Positions 22,751 to 28,367 of a stretch of DNA of 30,488 bases are shown here, one piece after another (the stretch's first letter is position 1; every line of letters starts with the position of its first letter). Source of the DNA: a virus. The position numbers and the translations under genes were made by a program. The notes below the pieces were generated by a model. It did no database searches. It saw nothing but the letters and a program-made list of their open reading frames with translations, and was not told the DNA's origin. The stretch lies in the IMG/VR virus record IMGVR_UViG_3300008106_000020, positions 1-30,488 of that record, one strand, 5' to 3'.

Positions 22751-23016
22751 TGCACCCCCCTTTGCGTGTTATGCTCTGCAAAGTCGCCATGATAACCGTC
22801 ATCGGTCACGACGTATTTGATGCGATTTACAACTATATCCTTCTCAACATCATAAGCGGCTATAATCACATAATCGCTGCGCTCTTTGTTATCCCTGAAC
22901 TCTTGGTGCTTTTCACCCCACCAATCATCAGCAAATGCTTTCGCGCCCTCTAATGTAGAGGACTCGTCAAGTATTTCGACTCCGTGGTGGTAAACTGTAT
23001 AAATAATGTGATTCAT
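22747..23016 (-). CDS. 89-aa hypothetical protein, first gene after promoter A
   Basis: An 89-aa acidic protein. The ATG at 23016 is chosen because GAGAGG lies upstream; the frame reads back to 23055 without a site. The sequence (MNHIIYTVYHHGVEILDESS, then EGAKAFADDWWGEKHQEFRD and DIVVNRIKYVVTDDGYHGDF) predicts an alpha/beta fold. It is the first product of the leftward operon driven by the 23063 promoter and its hairpin leader. No family is recognised; early position suggests host takeover or regulation. Confidence 0.6.
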   Translation of the reverse strand: MNHIIYTVYHHGVEILDESSTLEGAKAFADDWWGEKHQEFRDNKERSDYVIIAAYDVEKDIVVNRIKYVVTDDGYHGDFAEHNTQRGVQ

Positions 23017-23023
23017 AGTACCT

Positions 23024-23057
23024 CTCGGCTTTATGGATGCGTAATTGCATCGCATGG
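23024..23057 (-). repeat. Leader repeat copy A with hairpin
   Basis: A 34-base element, 29 of 34 identical to 24488-24521. The hairpin GATGC (23036-23040) / GCATC (23047-23051) lies between promoter and ribosome site. Relative to copy B, one stem pair is T-A instead of C-G, a compensatory change. Confidence 0.75.
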
Positions 23058-23062
23058 ATATG

Positions 23063-23090
23063 AATATATATCGTTATTCGTTAGAGTCAA
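23063..23090 (-). promoter_or_regulatory. Promoter A (leftward)
   Basis: On the - strand: TTGACT (23090-23085), 16 bases, TATATT (23068-23063). It overlaps the end of the 82-aa HTH-like gene and feeds the 89-aa gene at 23016 through the hairpin leader. Confidence 0.55.
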
Positions 23091-23322
23091 GAACATACTT
23101 AAAAATTTTATACGAGCACCGTTGATCTGGGTTTGCCTCAAAAAAAGCCTCCCAATAATCCAAGTCTGCTAAAACCTGATGCGCTTTTGATAACACAACA
23201 GCCGGTGCTTCAATTTCACCACGCAACATGCGCTCAAATCTGCTTTGTCGTTCCCAGATAGCATAAGAAAAATCTCTTACGCTCATGCCAGAATCTTCAA
23301 ACAACATGCGTATTGTGTTCAT
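23074..23322 (-). CDS. Putative small HTH-like protein
   Basis: An 82-aa protein starting at ATG 23322, which overlaps the previous stop (ATGA). Residues 10-50 (DSGMSVRDFSYAIWERQSRF, then ERMLRGEIEAPAVVLSKAHQ) have the helix spacing of Cro/XRE-type helix-turn-helix proteins, though the match is weak. The C-terminus (FFEANPDQRCSYKIFKYV) is unrelated to known dimerisation domains. Its 3' end contains the promoter of the next operon. It is a candidate repressor acting on the duplicated palindromes; no direct evidence of binding is available. Confidence 0.5.
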   Translation of the reverse strand: MNTIRMLFEDSGMSVRDFSYAIWERQSRFERMLRGEIEAPAVVLSKAHQVLADLDYWEAFFEANPDQRCSYKIFKYVLDSNE

Positions 23323-23474
23323 CGTACTAAAACCCCTACACTTGCTACAGTCCAGTTATACTTAGCGGCTAACTTGCTGGCGATTATATCAGCTTGGTAT
23401 CTATGCGCCGCGCTAATACGATACGGCTTTTCATGCTGGTGGAAACGCACCACATATGTCTGGCGGCGGATCAT
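23319..23474 (-). CDS. 51-aa basic hypothetical protein
   Basis: A 51-aa basic protein (MIRRQTYVVRFHQHEKPYRI, then SAAHRYQADIIASKLAAKYN) with GGGGGA upstream of its ATG and ATGA overlaps at both ends. A beta-beta-alpha pattern with many Arg/His/Lys residues suggests nucleic-acid contact. No family is recognised. Confidence 0.6.
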   Translation of the reverse strand: MIRRQTYVVRFHQHEKPYRISAAHRYQADIIASKLAAKYNWTVASVGVLVR

Positions 23475-23578
23475 TTTATCCCCCACATTGCTAACCAGTT
23501 AAAGTAAGTTTGCCATGTTTGCGTTTGCACGGTTTGATATTCTTTAAGCCACGCAGACAATAATAAAAGATGGTTCAT
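23471..23578 (-). CDS. 35-aa peptide gene
   Basis: A 35-aa peptide (MNHLLLLSAWLKEYQTVQTQ, ending YFNWLAMWGIK) preceded by GGGGAGG eight bases from the ATG. It starts three bases after the upstream gene's stop and overlaps the next start (ATGA). Four Trp, a Leu-rich start and amphipathic character suggest membrane or protein-surface binding. The function is unknown. Confidence 0.5.
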   Translation of the reverse strand: MNHLLLLSAWLKEYQTVQTQTWQTYFNWLAMWGIK

Positions 23579-23580
23579 GG

Positions 23581-23841
23581 CTATGCCTCCCCGCGTGCTT
23601 TAGTGATTAGATTGCCAATGCTTGCGCGCAGTTTGTCATCGGCGATGTGCGGATGTGCATCCATAAGGCCGTCAACCAATTCATCATGCAGATTCACGCA
23701 CTTGACGATGTGAGCGGCATTATCTTCTGGGCGTCCGACCGGCTGGAAATAAGTAGTGCACGTTGCAACACTATATCCGTTAGCGCACTCAATACCCCTA
23801 TTAAACGCCTTCCACGGTGTTGGTGTGTGTTTGGTAGTCAT
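23581..23841 (-). CDS. TPTPW-motif small phage protein (copy 1)
   Basis: An 86-aa protein. The ATG at 23841 has GGAG eight bases upstream. It begins MTTKHTPTPWKAFNRGIECA and contains EDNAAHIVKCVNLHDELVDG. The TPTPW start and the Asn-Ala...Asn-His...Leu helix recur in unnamed proteins common in phages of Proteobacteria. It shares this plan with the 97-aa product at 24183, so the two are probably old duplicates. The function is unknown. Confidence 0.65.
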   Translation of the reverse strand: MTTKHTPTPWKAFNRGIECANGYSVATCTTYFQPVGRPEDNAAHIVKCVNLHDELVDGLMDAHPHIADDKLRASIGNLITKARGEA

Positions 23842-23852
23842 AATCAATTCTC

Positions 23853-23990
23853 CTAACGATTAAAATTATAATCACAGATTTCAAAACTATGGCCTCTATC
23901 CATACAAGACTGAATATCGGAGGCGTTGATGTAACCAAGTATCAGCATAATTGCAGATATGGCTGCCAGCATAATAAAAGTTTCGCGCAT
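23853..23990 (-). CDS. 45-aa single-span membrane peptide
   Basis: The ATG at 23990 has a perfect AGGAGG seven bases upstream, while the longer frame to 24098 lacks one. The product (MRETFIMLAAISAIMLILGY, then INASDIQSCMDRGHSFEICD) has one N-terminal membrane span or signal anchor and a short acidic tail with two Cys, possibly disulphide-bonded in the periplasm. Its ATG overlaps the previous stop by one base. A superinfection-exclusion or lysis-modulating role is possible but unproven. Confidence 0.6.
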   Translation of the reverse strand: MRETFIMLAAISAIMLILGYINASDIQSCMDRGHSFEICDYNFNR

Positions 23991-24190
23991 TACTTGCCTC
24001 CTAATGCCTGGTGAAAGCTCATAGGTGCCTGATACTGCGCCACGCTGTCCATAAAACGCTGATGTTTGGAAGCGTCTTTCAATATCAACGCGCGACAATT
24101 CTCAGGCGTGTGAATCAATGTCAGAGCCGCAGCAGTCATGCCACTGGCGATGCCAAGAGTGATAAAGGTGCGCTTGATGTGGTTAAACAT
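23990..24190 (-). CDS. 66-aa small membrane/secreted protein
   Basis: The ATG at 24190 has GGAGG seven bases upstream. The N-terminus (MFNHIKRTFITLGIASGMTA, then AALTLIH) has a basic start and a hydrophobic stretch of about 17 residues, like a signal peptide or signal anchor. The rest (RALILKDASKHQRFMDSVAQ) is basic and helical. It is paired with the 45-aa membrane peptide that follows, so the two may act together in the envelope. Which side the tail faces cannot be told. Confidence 0.6.
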   Translation of the reverse strand: MFNHIKRTFITLGIASGMTAAALTLIHTPENCRALILKDASKHQRFMDSVAQYQAPMSFHQALGGK

Positions 24191-24476
24191 TATGCGCCTC
24201 CGCTTTGGCAACGTTAAAAACTTCCATGACTTGTTCCTGAACGTACTGCGGCAATGCTTCCCACGTTTCTGGTGAGATGTTGTCAATCAGCAGCTCAAGG
24301 GCTTCAAGTAGTGGCTTGTGATTGTTGCAGGCGTGGGTGATAAATTCGGCATTTGATTTCCCAACATAACTGGCAACATTGCATCTTGAATAGTGTGATG
24401 AAGGAGATTGTATTGTGTAACCACAACCATTATGGGTGCGGCTTTCTATAGTCCAAGGTGTAGGTGTGTGAGTCAT
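24183..24476 (-). CDS. TPTPW-motif small phage protein (copy 2)
   Basis: A 97-aa protein starting MTHTPTPWTIESRTHNGCGY and containing KSNAEFITHACNNHKPLLEA, the same plan as the 86-aa product at 23581. AAGGA lies seven bases before its ATG. It is the first gene of the operon started by promoter B, just downstream of the hairpin leader. These short proteins are frequent among early phage genes of unknown function. It has a Cys at the repeat centre (HACNNH). Confidence 0.65.
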   Translation of the reverse strand: MTHTPTPWTIESRTHNGCGYTIQSPSSHYSRCNVASYVGKSNAEFITHACNNHKPLLEALELLIDNISPETWEALPQYVQEQVMEVFNVAKAEAHNV

Positions 24477-24487
24477 AAAAAATCCTT

Positions 24488-24521
24488 CTCGGTTTTATGG
24501 ACGCATGATTGCGTCGCATGG
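24488..24521 (-). repeat. Leader repeat copy B with hairpin
   Basis: This is the second copy of the 34-base element. The hairpin GACGCA (24500-24505) / TGCGTC (24510-24515) is perfect over six pairs with a four-base loop. It lies between promoter B and the AAGGA site of the 97-aa gene. Confidence 0.75.
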
Positions 24522-24525
24522 GTGG

Positions 24526-24554
24526 TTTGTAGCATTGGATTTTGGTAGTGTCAA
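24526..24554 (-). promoter_or_regulatory. Promoter B (leftward)
   Basis: On the - strand: TTGACA (24554-24549), 17 bases, TACAAA (24531-24526) preceded by TGC (extended -10). It drives the 24476-23074 operon through the hairpin leader. Confidence 0.65.
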
Positions 24555-24558
24555 GAAA

Positions 24559-24729
24559 TTATTTCATCACAACTTTTTCGCTGCCACACTCAATGCACCG
24601 GCCATTTATTTCTACTAAAGTCGGGATCTGGCTTTCGTCATTCCACATCACAGGCCAGTCGCGGCGGCATTCCAAACAAAGCAACCATTCCCCGTCTATA
24701 ATACGCGGTATTGTCTTAGGTGCTGGCAT
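24559..24729 (-). CDS. 56-aa zinc-ribbon protein
   Basis: A 56-aa protein with two knuckles, Cys18/Cys21 (CLEC) and Cys45/Cys48 (CIEC), giving a four-Cys zinc ribbon. Its reading frame (MPAPKTIPRIIDGEWLLCLE, ending CGSEKVVMK) begins inside the end of the nuclease gene and stops five bases before promoter B. The site ahead of the ATG is weak (GGGTG). It is the last gene of the replication operon; a cofactor of the nuclease or transcription is plausible but unproven. Confidence 0.6.
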   Translation of the reverse strand: MPAPKTIPRIIDGEWLLCLECRRDWPVMWNDESQIPTLVEINGRCIECGSEKVVMK

Positions 24730-25081
24730 TTTGTTTCACCCACTCAACAATTTCCTTCTTTGCTTCGCTCAATCCCTTGGCAACTGCGTAGTGTGTGTTT
24801 TTTGCTTGCAATTTCGGCAAGTAAATTTTCTTATGCCATTCTTCTTGCGAAGGGCGCAAAATGCTATTTCTGCATTTGGTTTTCAGCTCAAGAAAAAGCA
24901 CATGCAAAATCTCATCTTTGCGTGCAAAAATCAGCAAGTCAGTTATTCCAACCATTATTCCCATTTCTATGGAATGCCTGCTATTTTCGTTCAAAGTCGC
25001 CTGCAGTGCATAGTCGGAATAGGTTTTGTAAAACCAATCTACAAGCGCACGCTGTATTGATGCTTCAACACGGGATACCAT
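24716..25081 (-). CDS. VRR-NUC domain nuclease
   Basis: A 121-aa nuclease of the PD-(D/E)XK superfamily, VRR-NUC type. Visible active-site elements are Glu6 (SRVEASIQRALVDWF), Asp48 in GITDLLIF, the Glu65-x-Lys67 pair in FLELKTK, and Gln79 in RPSQEEWHKK. These enzymes cut branched or structured DNA and can act as Holliday-junction resolvases. It overlaps the helicase gene by 17 bases, so the pair probably works together in replication or recombination. The length is typical of a stand-alone VRR-NUC. Confidence 0.85.
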   Translation of the reverse strand: MVSRVEASIQRALVDWFYKTYSDYALQATLNENSRHSIEMGIMVGITDLLIFARKDEILHVLFLELKTKCRNSILRPSQEEWHKKIYLPKLQAKNTHYAVAKGLSEAKKEIVEWVKQNAST

Positions 25082-26654
25082 CGTTCAGATACTCCTCCAA
25101 GGTGGTTTCTGGTTCAGGCCAATGATAATTGATGATGCGCGGCCATTCCTCTCTGTGGTCAACGGTGATGCGCGCTGGCTTGCGGAGTGCTTCCGCCTGC
25201 CATAGCAATTCATCTTCCGTCATATCTCTTGGATCACCAATAACCGCGCCGCGCTCGGTAAAAAATTTCTTTACTTTATCACGCAAAAACCCCTGTTCAT
25301 GATAAGGCAAAAGAAAATCCGCAATCGTGCCATACTTCCCATATCCGCAATAATAACTCACCACAATCATGCGGCTGCCCTTCTTGCTGGTTTTGAATTT
25401 ATATTGCACGTCGGTCACGTCATAGTCGCAGATGTCGCCGCTCAGTTTATACTCCCCGATGTCGGCTTCATATTCATGCGTAACTTTCGCCGTTTCGGCT
25501 GGCGGAAATACATACCCGCAGTCAGGGCATTCCTTCGCCGCTGGCTTTGTAAATTCCTCGCACTCAGGGCATATTTTGCCCTTGTTTTGTTTTGATTCCT
25601 TGCGTGCTTTTTCCCGGTATGGTTCGCCCATGCCGCCATGCTCGGCAAGGTTGCCAGCCATATCCACCAGCAAGCAATTCTTTTTTCCCTCCGCAATACG
25701 CACGCCGCGCCCCATCATTTGTTCCCAGAGCGCTTTGCTTTTGGTAGGCCGTAAACAAAAAATCGCATCCACATTCGGCGCATCAAATCCCACCAGAAAA
25801 ATCTCACAGTTAATCAAATAGCGCACATTGCCATATTCATGCTTGAATTGCGTCACCGCTTCCGCGCGTTCTGCGTCACTGCTTTTTCCGCTAACCATTA
25901 CAGAATCTATGCCATTCAGTTGCAGCGCATCGCGCAGCAACTCGCCATGCCTGACACTCACCGTGAAAATCAAGCAGCTATAACGATTCACGCCATAAGC
26001 CATAATCGCTTTGATTGCAGCCTGAATCAGCGCCGGGTCTTCCATGACTTCGGCAAGCTGGTTTTCAACGTAATCGCCTAGTTTTATCTCCACATGGTCA
26101 AGATTTGGCACGCAATCCATTAGCAGTTTGTTGCTAATAGGCGCCAGATAACCCATCGCCAGCAACGCCGGATAGTTGATTTCGTAAATTACTTCACCCC
26201 ATCCCAGCTTGCCGCCTTTTAAGCGGTAAGGCGTTGCCGTAAAACCGCATATCTTCGCGCGTGGGTGATTGTTTATCAGCTTCCAATACATCCCGTCATC
26301 GGTGTTATTGCTTAGGAACTGGCATTCATCTACAAAAATGTAATTCCAATCGCTCACCACGTCATAAACCGATTGAATCCCTGCAACCGTAATCGGCTTG
26401 CTTATATCTTTCTCGCCCAGGCTGGCAGAATAAAAACCAACCTCGCTTGTAATTTTCTTGCCAGTTTGTTGTAGCAATTCCTTGCGGTGCGCGATAATAA
26501 GCACCCGCGCAGACTTTGCATAATAATCCGCAAGGCTGGCGATAATATGCGATTTACCGCCACCCGTCGCCACGACGACAATAGCAGGAGTGTCATGATA
26601 ATTAAACCATGACACTACTGCATTACATGCGTCTTTTTGGTATTGCCTAAGCAT
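25065..26654 (-). CDS. Superfamily 2 DNA/RNA helicase with zinc finger
   Basis: A 529-aa helicase. Motif I is ATGGGKS (29-35), Ia IAHRKEL, II DECQ (109-112; Gln in place of the usual His), III TATP (139-142), V near FLVGFDAPNVD (286-296), and VI QMMGRGVRI (312-320). A four-Cys zinc module follows (C362, C365, C376, C379). This is the phage DEAD/DEAH UvsW-like or replication-restart type: ATP-driven branch migration or strand unwinding. The ATG overlaps the stop of the DUF669 gene (TAATG) with no obvious ribosome site, so translation is coupled. The C-terminal 130 residues are unassigned. Confidence 0.88.
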   Translation of the reverse strand: MLRQYQKDACNAVVSWFNYHDTPAIVVVATGGGKSHIIASLADYYAKSARVLIIAHRKELLQQTGKKITSEVGFYSASLGEKDISKPITVAGIQSVYDVVSDWNYIFVDECQFLSNNTDDGMYWKLINNHPRAKICGFTATPYRLKGGKLGWGEVIYEINYPALLAMGYLAPISNKLLMDCVPNLDHVEIKLGDYVENQLAEVMEDPALIQAAIKAIMAYGVNRYSCLIFTVSVRHGELLRDALQLNGIDSVMVSGKSSDAERAEAVTQFKHEYGNVRYLINCEIFLVGFDAPNVDAIFCLRPTKSKALWEQMMGRGVRIAEGKKNCLLVDMAGNLAEHGGMGEPYREKARKESKQNKGKICPECEEFTKPAAKECPDCGYVFPPAETAKVTHEYEADIGEYKLSGDICDYDVTDVQYKFKTSKKGSRMIVVSYYCGYGKYGTIADFLLPYHEQGFLRDKVKKFFTERGAVIGDPRDMTEDELLWQAEALRKPARITVDHREEWPRIINYHWPEPETTLEEYLNDGIPC

Positions 26655-27046
26655 TAAAACGGCAAATCCGCTTTATCTGCCGGAAGGTATTTTTTGATTT
26701 CGGTTCGGTCTGCATCATTTTTCTGCACGCCTACCAAAACCCGCAACAAACGCCCTTTAAGCGGGCTTGTTGGCGTTACCGCCCGTCCAGTTGCGTCAGC
26801 GATTCTTTTGATGTTTTGCTTGGCGATATTAGAAGTTGTGGTGTTTTCATGCTTGGTAAGATACCACACTTTGCCGCGCTTGCCTTTGTGCTCTCCTTCC
26901 ACAATTTCAAACTCAGCAACAAGCCCGCGCTCTTTCGAGTCAGGCTCTTCACCAATAATCATTACCTTGTGCTCGCCAAGCGGCAAGCCCTGAGCGTCAT
27001 ACTTCACATCGTCCGTTGAAGTAAAACCATAATAGTCATTTGTCAT
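26654..27046 (-). CDS. DUF669-like protein, putative single-strand DNA-binding
   Basis: A 130-aa protein. The pattern LPLGEHKVMIIGEEPDSKER, then LVAEFEIVEGEHKGKRGKVW and NIAKQNIKRIADATG, matches the DUF669 family, which occurs beside phage recombinases and helicases and is thought to have an OB-like fold. AAGGAGA lies upstream of the ATG. The C-terminus ends in DKADLPF, an acidic-hydrophobic tip of the kind single-strand binding proteins use to recruit partners. It lies between the Sak4-like ATPase and the helicase, so an SSB role fits. Confidence 0.75.
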   Translation of the reverse strand: MTNDYYGFTSTDDVKYDAQGLPLGEHKVMIIGEEPDSKERGLVAEFEIVEGEHKGKRGKVWYLTKHENTTTSNIAKQNIKRIADATGRAVTPTSPLKGRLLRVLVGVQKNDADRTEIKKYLPADKADLPF

Positions 27047-27774
27047 CGTGTAATCTCCTTAATTAAATGGTCATAAGATAACGGGATTTCCTTGTTTAGT
27101 AACATGCGCCCGCCTCCCGTATATGCGGCGCTGCCACCGGCCAGAAAAACCGGACGCGGTTCAGAAGTTTTGCCGTCTTTTGTGACCGCAAAACTGTAAT
27201 CAGCAAAAAGCACAAGATCTGCCCATTCCGTAGCTTTGGCAGCCGTGGCTTTACTCATCTTCAGTTCGTATTTTGAATAAGGGTCTTTCGTTGGCAGGTC
27301 GATTGTTTTAATCACGCTATGAGCAATCAAAAGTGACGGAATGCTTTTCTTTTTATAGATTGCATCCAGGCCACGAAACACGCGCATGACTGCATCGTCA
27401 ACCATCGCCTGCCCAGCGCCATACGCATACGCTTTATGCGCCCGGTCGCTAAGTGGCGCGCCGTGCTCTTTTTCAACTTTGTCCTTCGCCAGCGATTCCA
27501 CCCAATCGAGCGAATCAATTACCAGTCTGCCAGCCTTAAAAGATTCTGCGTCATGGATATGTTTCAGCCACCCCAGCACTTCATCAAACGAATGCAGCGC
27601 AGGCGTCGAACGCACTTCCTTGCCAAGATATTGCAGGCCGTCTTCTACGTTGATAAAAAACGCATCGGGAAACTGTGCAGCAAAGCGTGATTTTCCAATT
27701 TTCGGCACGCCGTAAACCACAATCTTTGATGGCAATTCTTTAGAAGTGCCGGTTTTGATTTCATTAAATTCCAC
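27043..27774 (-). CDS. Sak4-like RecA-fold ATPase
   Basis: A 243-aa ATPase starting at GTG 27774 with GGAG six bases upstream. The Walker A motif is YGVPKIGKS (21-29, Lys28), Walker B is LVIDSLD (84-90), and INVEDGLQYL follows the P-loop as in AAA_24/Sak4 proteins. These phage proteins are RecA/Rad51-core annealing or loading factors for homologous recombination, usually encoded next to an SSB. The neighbours (DUF669, helicase, VRR-NUC) support that. The stop overlaps the next ATG. Confidence 0.82.
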   Translation of the reverse strand: MEFNEIKTGTSKELPSKIVVYGVPKIGKSRFAAQFPDAFFINVEDGLQYLGKEVRSTPALHSFDEVLGWLKHIHDAESFKAGRLVIDSLDWVESLAKDKVEKEHGAPLSDRAHKAYAYGAGQAMVDDAVMRVFRGLDAIYKKKSIPSLLIAHSVIKTIDLPTKDPYSKYELKMSKATAAKATEWADLVLFADYSFAVTKDGKTSEPRPVFLAGGSAAYTGGGRMLLNKEIPLSYDHLIKEITR

Positions 27775-28144
27775 GTTTATCTCCTACCAGTTGAATGTGA
27801 GTGTTTTCTTTCATGCTGTACCAATTCGCTTTCGGCTTCTCGATTGCAATTTTGCGCTTGTCAGGCTCGCGCTTGATGCGTGCATATTCATCCGGGAATT
27901 CGCCGGACACATCCACCACTTGCGTTTTTTTAATGCGGAAGTTTTCGGTTTCAATGCAACCATTGCCAATCATGTAATCAATGGCGGCCTGTTCGCATGA
28001 CTCAAGATAAGATTTTGCACAATTCATTTTCATTTGCAAAATCATCATTTGAGCCTTCAGCTCACGCACGTTTTCCCTCGCGGATAAAACTTTATCAACC
28101 AGAAATTTTTCTTCATCGTGTTCGTTTTCGTTTGTCATAGTCAT
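27764..28144 (-). CDS. Gp157-like protein, first gene of replication operon
   Basis: A 126-aa protein with AAGGA five bases before the ATG at 28144. A long coiled coil (residues 10-60, including LKAQMMILQMKMNCAKSYLE) is followed by IDYMIGNGCIETENFRIKKT, then FPDEYARIKREPDKRKIAIE, as in the siphovirus Gp157 family found in phage replication clusters. The family's role is unclear; resistance or recombination-mediator functions have been suggested. It overlaps the Sak4-like gene and is the first gene after the divergent promoter. Confidence 0.75.
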   Translation of the reverse strand: MTMTNENEHDEEKFLVDKVLSARENVRELKAQMMILQMKMNCAKSYLESCEQAAIDYMIGNGCIETENFRIKKTQVVDVSGEFPDEYARIKREPDKRKIAIEKPKANWYSMKENTHIQLVGDKRGI

Positions 28145-28159
28145 TTGTCCTTTCGTTAT

Positions 28160-28188
28160 TTGTCAGTTGACAAGTGGCACAATATAGC
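28160..28188 (+). promoter_or_regulatory. Rightward early promoter
   Basis: TTGTCA (28160-28165), 17 bases, TATAGC (28183-28188). It drives the ribbon-helix-helix and primase genes. It overlaps the opposing promoter at 28179-28207, so both cannot be filled at once. Confidence 0.5.
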
Positions 28189-28209
28189 ACACCATGCGAA
28201 GTGTCAACT
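28165..28209. promoter_or_regulatory. Putative operator: AGTTGACA / TGTCAACT inverted repeat
   Basis: AGTTGACA (28165-28172) and TGTCAACT (28202-28209) form a perfect 8-bp inverted repeat overlapping or touching both -35 elements. TTGTCA-GT-TGACAA (28160-28173) is a second, tighter palindrome sharing one half-site. Confidence 0.5.
28179..28207 (-). promoter_or_regulatory. Leftward replication-operon promoter
   Basis: On the - strand: TTGACA (28207-28202), 17 bases, TATTGT (28184-28179), with TGCTATATT overlapping. It initiates the 28144-24559 operon. Confidence 0.65.
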
Positions 28210-28226
28210 TTTTTTTGAGAGGATTT

Positions 28227-28367
28227 ATGTCGAATGACGAGAGGCTAGTTACTTACGTTTCTGGCGAGCTGTGTAAATGGGTAAAGCGCGAGGCCAAAAA
28301 ACTGGGGATGACGGAAAGCACATTTATACGCTTTTTGATTCTTCAATTCAAGAAAAATGAGGCTTAA
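28227..28367 (+). CDS. 46-aa ribbon-helix-helix (Arc/CopG-type) regulator
   Basis: A 46-aa protein with GAGAGG before its ATG. An N-terminal strand (ERLVTYVSGEL), a helix (CKWVKREAKKLGM), then TESTFIRFLILQFKK reproduce the ribbon-helix-helix fold of small Arc/CopG repressors, whose strand pair enters the DNA major groove. It is encoded right beside a divergent promoter with inverted repeats, the usual place for an autoregulator. The last 11 bases overlap the primase frame. It is a likely switch or copy-control repressor; DNA targets are inferred. Confidence 0.72.
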   Translation: MSNDERLVTYVSGELCKWVKREAKKLGMTESTFIRFLILQFKKNEA

